Shown piece by piece: positions 55,747 to 64,000 of a stretch of DNA of 64,000 nucleotides. This DNA is from Selaginella moellendorffii. Lineage: Eukaryota; Streptophyta; Lycopodiopsida; Selaginellales; Selaginellaceae. Within the stretch, counting starts at the first letter, position 1. Every line of letters starts with the position of its first letter. The position numbers and the translations under genes were made by a program. Location: positions 194,992 to 258,991 of the forward strand of contig NW_003314309.1 of assembly GCF_000143415.4 (NCBI RefSeq), read 5' to 3'. The notes under the pieces are model-generated. The model was not told where the DNA came from and made no database searches. It worked only from the letters and a program-made list of their open reading frames with translations.

Positions 55747-56250
55747 CCGAGATGGAGTCCGAGATGGAGTCTAAGATGGACCCGAGATGGAGTCCGAGAT
55801 GGACCGAGATGGAGTCCGAGAAGGACCTGAGATGGAGTCCGAGGTCGAGACCGAGATGGAGTCTGAGATGGACCGAGACGGAGTCCGAGATGGACTGAGA
55901 TGGAGTCCGAGATGGACCCGAGATGGACCGAGACGGAGTCCGAGATGGACCCAAGATGGAGTCCGAGATGGACCGAGACGGAGTCCGAGATGGACCTGAG
56001 ATGGACCCGAGATGGAGTCTGAGATGGAGTCCGAGATGGACCCGAGATGGAGTCCGAGATGGACCGAGATGGAGTCCGAGAAGGTCCCGAGATGGAGTCC
56101 GAGGTTGAGACCGAGACCGGGACTGAGACCGAGATCGAGACCGAGACTGGGACCGAGACCGAGACCGAGACCGAGGCCAAGGCAAAGACCGAGCCCGAGT
56201 CCAAGTTCGAGTCCGTGTCCGAGTCCGAGTCCGAGTCCAAGTCTGAGAGG
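55747..56250 (+). repeat. GAGATGGAGTCC tandem repeat (hexamer-derived)
   Basis: About 500 bp of 6- and 12-bp periodic sequence in the left arm, grading from GAGATGGAGTCC units to GAGACC and GAGTCC hexamers. The right-arm counterpart is 58660-59015. Confidence 0.9.
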
Positions 56251-57245
56251 GTGAAAGCCCAAAGCGTTCGTCTCCCAGACCCTGGGGGGTTTGGTGAGCT
56301 CCAAAAGTATAGTAAGGGGGAGGACTGCAGCGGAGCCAGTTTGGCCAGGAAAGGCCAATTTGGCCCAGGAAGGCCAGACCCAGTGTTGGGTGATGAACTA
56401 ACCACTAGGAAGTCCAAGACTAGAGTGAATACGGACCGACAAGTGGGGTAGCTTGGTGAAGTGTTCAAGAGCCGGCTCTAGTTCCCCTGGGAGATCGACT
56501 GGCCGATGCTCCCAGTCCAAGTGTGGGTGGCACTACCTACTTGGATACCTAGTGCGGCTCAATGGAACCTCGCTCTAAGCCCATGGCTAGACCACCTAAA
56601 GGTGGAAGGTAGGGAGAGTACCCATAGGGCTTGCGTAGGGCCACGATATTCCGAAATGTTGTCCCAAAGCCCTAGACAGTGAAAAGGAAGAGGAGCAATC
56701 CTCTATTGCAATGACCAAGGATGCGGTCACATGGTGAGGAAGTCCCAGAGGACCGTGGGACTTAGTGGTCGGGCCTGTGGGCCTCGATCTAGTAGCAGTG
56801 TTGGTGAACATGGCCATGAGCAGAAAAGGATTTGGTGGGGACCAGAAAAAGGACATTTGGGGAAGACTATTCCCCATATCTATGGGCATCCTAAGGATGC
56901 TAAGGAGTGGATCTGGGATGATCACTCATAGACGAATGGCCCAGTCTTTGAGAGGTGGGATTGTGATGGAAGTGGTGTCAAACCACCAGTGTGACCAAGG
57001 TGAATGGATATGGCCTTAGTGTAACGGGCCGATATGTTAGTGGTACCTTGGGGTGTCGGTCATGGGATCGGACACGTGAAGCACTTAGACCAAGTGCAAT
57101 GATAGAGTGGCATGGATGCCATTTTCGGGGCTAGCAAGTCCCTGAGTCCAAAATAGGACTTATGGAAGTTGTGAGTGAGACTCCTCCAAGTGGTCGAAGG
57201 TGGGGTTAAGTGGCTAAAGTAGAATGGAAAAATTAGTCGCTTACA

Positions 57246-57663
57246 ATTTGGCACTAGAGCTGTTCCTTAGTCCGACTCTTATTGGTGGCCAAGTATATCA
57301 CCACTTGTATTGGAATTGGAAGGTCCTAGATATAGACCTATCCTCGAGGAGTAGCATGTCGAGAGGACATGGCTCTCCACTCAAGTTCATGCGTGAACTT
57401 ATGCATGATGTGGTGGATGGAAAGGGGCCAATAAGGGAACGACTTTGGGATCTTGGGAACAGTATAAGGGTTTCCTCAGAGAGTTGAGGATGTGATCCAA
57501 ATGAGAATTTAACTTAGCAAACTGGCTGATGTAGTTGTGGTAAACAACTACAGTTGGGATCACGGGAAAGATGCAGACTCCAAAACGATAAAAGAGTCAC
57601 AAGATTACCCTCACATAGTGGAGGATGGTACTCATAACTTTGAGACCGGAATTAATGACCATG
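57246..57663. other. Spacer between the inverted repeat arms
   Basis: 418 bp not shared between arms; moderately GC-rich, no credible frame. It would form the loop of a transcript that reads through both arms. Confidence 0.7.
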
Positions 57664-59254
57664 GTGTAAGCGACTAATTTTTTCCATTTTACTTTAGTCA
57701 CTTAACCACACCTCTGACCACTTGGAGGAGTCTCATTCACAACCTCCATAAGTCCCAGTTAGGACTTGGGGCATGCTAGCCCCGAGAATGGCATCCATGC
57801 CACTCAACCTTTGCACTTAGTCCAAGTGCTCCATGTGTCCGATCCCATGACCGACACCCCAAGGTACCCCCGACATATTGGCCCGTTACGCTAAGGCCAT
57901 GCCTATTCACCTTGGTCACACCTTTGGTCTAACGCCACCGACATCATAGTCCCGTCTCTCAAAGACTGGGCCATCCGTCCGTGAGTGATCATCCTAGATC
58001 CACTCCTTAGCATCCCTGGGATGCCCGCAGATATGGGGAATAGCCTTCCCCGACATCTCTTTTTCAGTCCCCACCAAGTCCCTTCTCGTCCATGGCCGTG
58101 TTTGCCAACACTGCTACCGGATCAAGGCCCACAAGCCCGACCACTAAGTCCCACTATCCTTTGGGACTTCCTCACCATGTGACCGTATCCTTGGTCACTG
58201 CATTAGAGGCCTACTCCTCTTCCCTTTCACCATTTGGGACTTTGGGACAACATTTCGGAACACCATGGCCCTACGCAGGCCTCATGGGTACTCTCCCCGC
58301 CTTTCGCCTTTAGGTGCTCTAGCCATGGGCTTAGAGTGAGGTTCCGTTGAGCCACAACAGGTATCCAAGTAGGTAGTGCCACCCACACTTGGACTGGGAG
58401 CATCGGCTAGTCGATCTCCCAAGGGAACTAGAGCCAGCTCTTGAACACTTCACCAAGCTACCCTGCTTGTCAGTCCATGTTCACTCTAGTCTTGGACTTC
58501 CCGGTGGGCAGCTCATCACCCAGCACTGGGTCTGGCCTTCCTGGGCCAAACTGGCCTTTCCTGGCCAAACTGGCTCCACTGCAGTCCTCCCCCTACTATA
58601 CTTTTGGAGCTCACCAAACCCCCCAAGGTCTGGGAGATGAACACTTTGGGCTTTCACCCTCTCAGACTTGAACTCAGACTCGGACTCGGACTCAGACTCG
58701 GACTCGGACTCAGACTCGGACTCGGACTCGGACTTGGACTCGGACTCGGGCTCGAGCTTGGTCTTGGCCTCAGCCTCGGTCTCGGTCTCGGTCTTGATCT
58801 CGGTCTCGGTCTTGGTCTCGGTCCCGGTCTCGGTCTCGACTTCGGACTCCATCTCGGACTCCATCTCGGGTCCATCTCGGACTCCATCTCGGACTCCATC
58901 TCGGGTCCATCTCGGACTCCATCTCGGACTCCATCTCGGGTCCATCTCAGACTCCATCTCGGACTCCATCTCGGGTCCATCTCAGGTCCACTTCGGACTC
59001 CACTTCAGACTCCACCTCGGACTCTTCCACGTGTCATGTGTTAGTCCTTTTTGGGTCCCTTTTTGGAGCCTTGCTTATGGCTCGCTTCGTGCTCATTCCT
59101 CAAGGACTTTGTTAGGGGTTCCACTCCCACTCTCGACCTTTCGAGGCGGAGCTTTTAGTCCAAACGTGTTACGCTCGTTTGGCTTTCGCTTTGGCCACTA
59201 CTATGTGGCACCCCTCCGGCTCCACTTTGGGGCCTAGGGATTTTGTGTCTCACA
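57664..59254 (-). repeat. Right arm of the 4-kb inverted repeat
   Basis: 1.59 kb inverted copy of 55289-57245, ending TTTTGTGTCTCACA at 59254. Contains the hexamer array 58660-59015 and the promoter-like block at 58585-58665. Confidence 0.85.
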
Positions 59255-60106
59255 ACTCCACCACCTATAGACGAAGTTCGATGTCCTCATCAAACGGTAA
59301 ACCCTTTCATAAAGTAACACCCGCATGTGTTACCATTTCCATCTTTGGCACCCAGCCAATATCTGTCTATGGTTTGACACCAAAGGCTCACCATGCCTTG
59401 TCCATCCTCTAAGGAGCATAGCCTCTCCAACTTAGAGGCTCATTTAACCACTTGTGGTGGTTTTCTCCTTTTTATTGGTTTAGTTCTCGCTAAATTTGTT
59501 AGAGACACCTTCTCTAACTCGATCCCACTACTCGTTCTCGAGTGGTCTCACTTTCCAACGCTATAACCCTTGTAAGCTCTATTTCGTTAAAGTGGGATTT
59601 ATTCAGTAAAATGGGACTAGGTACAAATTTTCAAGTATTTGAAAATGACGTGAAATTATATGTTTTTTGTCCAGGGGCTAGACATATCTGGGGCATGGTG
59701 ACTAGCGCGGTGACCTTATGTCCAGACTGAGTCCATCTAGTTGTATAATAAATCTCATTGTCAAGGTGAACAAGCCGAATCTGAAGCTAAAGAAGAGCGA
59801 TGGCATGCGCGCACACACTATTTGTTTGTTCATTGAGCGTGTGGTGAGCTTTCCAAGATGAACATCATTCCTATTAGCCAGACATATAACTTAATGGTGA
59901 GAACATTTAGATATTATTCAATGTTATCTTTTTCTAACGAATCTAATTGTGAAGGTGTAGCAAGAGGCATTGCTAGTCTGGAGAAGTCATTTAACTCATT
60001 TGACCCTTAGTGTATTTTCATGAAACTAAATAACATTCATATTATTAAGGAATTTCTCTAGTACCTTTTTTTTACGACATAGAGGCTTGCATTTCTTTCA
60101 AAGGTG
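59255..60106. other. Spacer, no gene seen
   Basis: Mixed composition with short frames only; nothing recognisable on either strand. Confidence 0.4.
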
Positions 60107-60233
60107 ATTTAGTAAAAGGCCTGAGGGCACATGCCATTCTATTTCTCAGACCGGTATTAAGATATACTAGTGCAAAGGGAAAAAGGTATTTGGTGATCAA
60201 GTAAATGGCATGAGGGCACACGCCATTATAAGC

Positions 60234-60491
60234 CTAAGCGCTAGTGGACACCTCCTTTTTGGTACTCTCAGCGGTACTATCATCCTTCTCCGGGTCAGTT
60301 GTTTTGCTTTGGATTGTTGTCTCTGACGTTACTGGGGCGTTCTCGATAGTTGTTAATGTTGCCGTTTGTTCAGAAAAATGATCACCTGGAGTATAGTACG
60401 GGGAGTTTGGAAGACTTATATATTCTACATCTTCACCTATCTCCTTCTCCGTCTCCTTTTCTGCCTCACTTACAGATTTTGTGCTTGCCAT
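60234..60491 (-). CDS. Small acidic hypothetical protein
   Basis: 85 codons from the ATG at 60491 (MASTKSVSEAEKETEKEIGE) to a stop at 60234. The product is rich in Glu, Ser and Thr, with no hydrophobic segment and no family I recognise. It follows the transposase-like gene on the same strand, about 220 bp downstream, and may be a second gene of that element. A splice-donor-like GTAAGTGAG lies six codons in, so it could also be part of a spliced transcript. Confidence 0.35.
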   Translation of the reverse strand: MASTKSVSEAEKETEKEIGEDVEYISLPNSPYYTPGDHFSEQTATLTTIENAPVTSETTIQSKTTDPEKDDSTAESTKKEVSTSA

Positions 60492-60706
60492 GAGAACGCT
60501 CTTCACCCTAAAATATGGAGTTCGTTGTGTTATAAAAGGAAACCAACACACACGCTGCAAGGGAATGATGGTACATAAAGCACGTAAGCCCACAATATGG
60601 GTTTATGTGCCATTAATATGGGCCACACGCCATATTATTAGATTTATGCACGTGTGATTGGTAAATGCATATGTCACATCATCTTTGTTTTACCTCACAC
60701 ACTATA

Positions 60707-63700
60707 TCAAGCCTCCTCTGATTCAGATTCGGATTGTTCACCTTGAAATAAAATACATTAGAAACTTTGTAAAGGAATATTAATGAATCTCACCTTGAAC
60801 CCGAGTTATGAATGCTCTTGCTGCATCTCTTGCATGGTCTGGCAAGGTGATGGTGGCACTCTGCTTCCGCATCCAACCATGCACAACATTATCCACCGAT
60901 ATGCTCATGCTGGGATCCCTTGGATTCAGCACCCATCTCTTTTCTAGGCAATCCTTTGTATATCCGGAACTTGGCTTGAACCACTCCACAGTTACATTGA
61001 AGGAGTTAGTTTCCGCGTCCTCCTCTGCATCAGTGATGCAGCGCCCCACCCATATCATTTGTTTTTTATTACTGGGTCTGACAAGCACGACCATTCCTTT
61101 GCAGACCTGTACTGGATTGAATGCTGAATCCGGCTTCTTGTTCCTCGGCCCACAATAGTGATCCTCAACATCGTTATCTGTCACTGCATTTCCAGAGGAC
61201 ATTGTTCCGCTACTATCTGGTGCTCTGGGTTCTGGCCAAAAGGACTCTTCCAATTCTTCATATACAACCGGCCCATTTTGGATAGCAGATATAATCTTCT
61301 CCCAGTATTCGAGCAAAGGCTTGCACCTCTGAAAATAGGATTCTCCACCAAACACCAACCCCCTCTTCCAGAAGGCAATATGCTGTCTAATCCCGGCCAC
61401 TATACTTTCCTGGTCTTTGAGTCCATCCGGGTGCATCGGCCGTGGGGAACCCTGAGGAATCATAGGTTCCCCAGTTATGGGATCTCTCTTGAAGAGTTCA
61501 ATGCCGTCCACTGGCAGCCACACTGTGTCCCATTCTCTCATCTTGTACCTCATCACTGGAGCACCGTCACACATGCTGAAATGAAACTGAAGAGGCTTGA
61601 GTGGCCAATCAGCGTTTCGGATCCATCCCTGATGTAGCCTCTTACAAACCCCTTAAAGTCTGGAACCTCTGTCAGAAGTGCAGCTTCAACAGTGCCTTTG
61701 ATGCAATTTTGGAATTCATCGTAGAGTTGTGGGAGGGTGAGGACATTGGATCGCCGGAGGGACTCTGCCAGGTGACTGAACATGGCATCGACGTCTTCAT
61801 GAGTGTGCCCAACCATGAGAAAGCCAAGTGTAACCGTTTCAAATATGCCTTTGGCAACAAGCATCGCCAAGTACGCGAAGACGTACATGTTTTTGTTCTC
61901 ACTGCCAGCATTGTCTGTTTGGAGCAGAAGATGGGGTGGAAGGCCACATCGGCCGCAAGAACTTCCTTGAGATTCTGCTTCGTTTGGATGAGGCTGTGCA
62001 TTCACCGGGCGACCAGCCTCGTCGGAATGGCATGAGGCCTCACGTGATAACCCTACAATCTGACGGCCAACATATTCACTGGGATGGCATGGGGCCCCAC
62101 GCGATACTGCAAGCCTTTGCTCCTCCTCCAGCTGAACCCTGTATGGGGTTCAATCGACAAGGGCCTTATGCAAGGGTTGGCCGTTCAGCTCAGTCTGTGC
62201 ACTTTGCAGAGACCTTAAGTGTTTTGCTAGGGACGCAATCATCATGTTTGCACCCCCGCCACCCCATAGAGGTACAAAGAAGTTCCCATAGTTCTGGGCA
62301 CCATGCCCATGAGCGATTATGCCAAACAGAGACACAGGCAGCTGCATGGATGAAGAGATTGCCTTGGGGGCAGGATTGAGTCGAGGTAAGCACGTCTTTT
62401 TCTGGTCCATTTTGTCGTGGATGATGCAGAGGTAAGAGTCAGGTCTCTCCATGGAGAGAATCCTGTTATGATAATATGCAGTCCTGCAGCTTCTCTGCTC
62501 GATGTTGTGGTCGAGCCGCCTTCTAACCAACGTCTCTCGCTCTTGAGCGCTGCAAGAATTCTTCGACAAAGCCATTTTGATAGCAGTGCACTCGTCACAC
62601 TTTGAAAAGCTGGAGTACTTTCCTATACTCACATCCCTGAACCTGTTGCTCCACAATCTACTAAATCTAGATTGGCTCAGCTTCCTGTAGCCATTACTCT
62701 GGAGTTCCCGATTCACATCTTCCAATATGGCCCCCTTGGTATACATGGAAGGGAGAACTCGTTGGGTGTCTCGTGTTCCATCTTCCAAGAGGCGGGTTTT
62801 ATGTGGTTGCTGCTCGCTACATGTCTCGACAAACCTCTTGAAGATTGCCTCTCCATATACAACATGACCCCTGGTTTTGTGCGTACCGTCGTTCCCATGG
62901 ACTGCCTGTTGAACCCTTTGTTCCTCGAACTCAGTTTTGATTCTGTAGAATGTGCTTCGAGGGACTCTATAAATGATTCTCCATGCCTTCATGCAGACCA
63001 AACCCCTCTGGAAGACCATGCCCCCCACCTGATGTTCTGAAGCATCAACAGATGACCGTAATGCCTCATACACAAAATTGCGAGCTGCCTTCCAGGACAA
63101 TGTCTTGTATCTTGCTCTCTCCTCTTCAATAGCATCCCAATCAGCATGTTGACAGCACCTCCTCTTGCAACAAGCAACTGTCGAGACCATTCGAACCTCC
63201 ATCGCCATTTTCTGCCTTTTCGGTTCGTTGCTCAGATCCCTTTGGCTGCGCTTTAGGAAGGTGTACTTTCTTTTCCCATGAAGAGATGTTCTGTCATCAG
63301 TTGTAGTGGTGTTTGATTGTGAATCCTTCACATTCTCAAACACTAAGTGCCTCAATTTCCACCGCACAATGCTTCCAATAGTCAGACTGTTTTCTTCTGT
63401 GTCAACAACCTCTAAAATCGCAACTCCAATATCATCCCAGCCCAATTCTTGATTAGCAACCGCATCTCTTGGATCGACAACTGTGGCTAAGCCCTCAGCT
63501 ACCACCTCCCCCTCGGGGTTGTTTAGAAACACTTTTGCCTGAATCCATGTAACACGGTTCTTAAGATCCACGGAGGGAACATGCGTCGCACTTGCGCTGT
63601 CCCCAACATCTGCTTTCTTCTGAAGATTTTTCAAGGCAACAACAACATTTACCCCGACGACCATCTCTCCTCGTTCAATAGCGACCACATTCCCATCGAA

Positions 63701-63847
63701 GACAGTCTCTACTGATACAGCAGCATTGCCTTCCCCAAGCCTTTCACAGTGTATAACAAAGTTCCGATCCATAGACACAAGGGTCCCTTTTGCAACTCTC
63801 TTCCCACCATTCAAAATGTAAACCTTTTCCCCAACCCTGAAGGCCAT
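60707..63847 (-). pseudogene. Transposase-like protein of the DUF7869 type, two lesions
   Basis: About 1,000 codons on the minus strand. N-terminus: two beta-rich repeats (about residues 1-70 and 98-170; VAKGTLVSMDRNFVIHCERL, VAEGLATVVDPRDAV). A cysteine cluster CCKRRCCQH follows at about 226-234, and KCDECTAIK at 417. Then comes a core with IIHDKMDQ (Asp 478), LPVSLFGII.HGHG, QTDNAGSENKN and VGHTHEDVDAMFS. The spaced acidic motifs fit an RNase H-fold nuclease; that reading is inference, and the DUF7869 name is from memory of family features. The end is spliced: intron 60793-60742, last exon ending SESESEEA. The start follows a splice-acceptor-like TTTCAG. Lesions: TGA at 62150-62152 and a one-base frameshift near 61597, just before KPLQFHFSMCDGAP. 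Confidence 0.68.
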
Positions 63848-64000
63848 TCTGAAAGTGCAGAAAAGAAGTTAAGACCATACAAAAAATGATTGGAGAATGG
63901 CCTAAATCATAACATACCAAACAACCTCAATAGCATGAGGCCACATGCCATTATTCAAACATGCTATTGACACCCACGTGAAATTTCGCATTCACAAAAT

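Larger units (their letters stand above)
55289..57245 (+). repeat. Left arm of a 4-kb inverted repeat (LTR-like)
   Basis: Runs from TGTGAGACACAAAATCCC to GTCGCTTACA and is the reverse complement of 57664-59254, apart from an inserted solo LTR (55539-55746) and hexamer-length differences. It starts TG and ends CA like an LTR. A TTTGGCACTAGAGC sequence follows at 57247, loosely like a tRNA-Met primer site. It includes a promoter-like block and the hexamer array. Confidence 0.85.

Noticed and set aside
55644-56468. Ser/Asp-, Glu/Met- and Arg/Pro-rich frames in the hexamer arrays
   Set aside because: A 6-bp repeat leaves all frames open; the peptides are by-products of the repeat.
1-64000. tRNA, rRNA or other structured RNA genes
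   Set aside because: I looked for tRNA B-box-like and rRNA sequence on both strands and saw none I could support; a covariance-model scan would be decisive.

Overview
This is a 64-kb piece of a eukaryotic nuclear genome, almost certainly a land plant. Genes are split by very short GT-AG introns (42-65 bp in MSH3, 55-81 bp in acetate kinase). There are PPR and LRR receptor-like genes, and the DNA between genes is AT-rich and full of Ty3/gypsy, CACTA and hAT elements. This, plus a plant-type acetate kinase, points to a lycophyte such as Selaginella; that assignment is inference. One assembly gap of 896 N lies at 15962-16857.

Layout. 1-6776 holds a decayed acetate kinase copy with a full-length Ty3/gypsy element (554-5409) inserted just upstream. 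7310-10063 is an internally deleted second gypsy element. 10064-14855 holds LTR-like fragments, a degenerate hexamer repeat, unrecognised AT-rich DNA and a solo LTR. 15225-26950 is segment copy A: a CACTA transposon that carries a captured SDR gene fragment, an LRR receptor-like gene, a broken PPR gene in convergent orientation, a broken mitochondrial carrier, an hAT element and retroelement remnants. 28328-32365 is a degenerate MSH3 gene with a partial duplicate of its first exon. 36530-46045 is segment copy B: the same CACTA-LRR-PPR-carrier-retroelement order. It leads to an intact acetate kinase gene (47540-48961). A plastid-type repeat protein with eight WPNPNYK-like motifs follows (49332-51263). 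52150-59254 is a truncated gypsy copy fused to a 4-kb inverted repeat. 60234-63847 is a transposase-like gene of an unusual family with a small neighbouring ORF.

How the parts relate. The window is mainly the record of a tandem segmental duplication: two extended copies (A, B) and the tail of a third (1-6776). Copy-specific insertions can be dated against matching empty sites: gypsy at 554 against 47183, and a solo LTR at 14661 against about 46134. Genes that look intact are the copy-B LRR receptor-like protein, acetate kinase and the WPNPNYK repeat protein. MSH3, both PPR copies, the carrier, the first acetate kinase copy and the transposase-like gene all carry visible lesions. The copy-A LRR gene has lost its signal-peptide frame but has expanded its LRR array in exact 24/48-residue steps.
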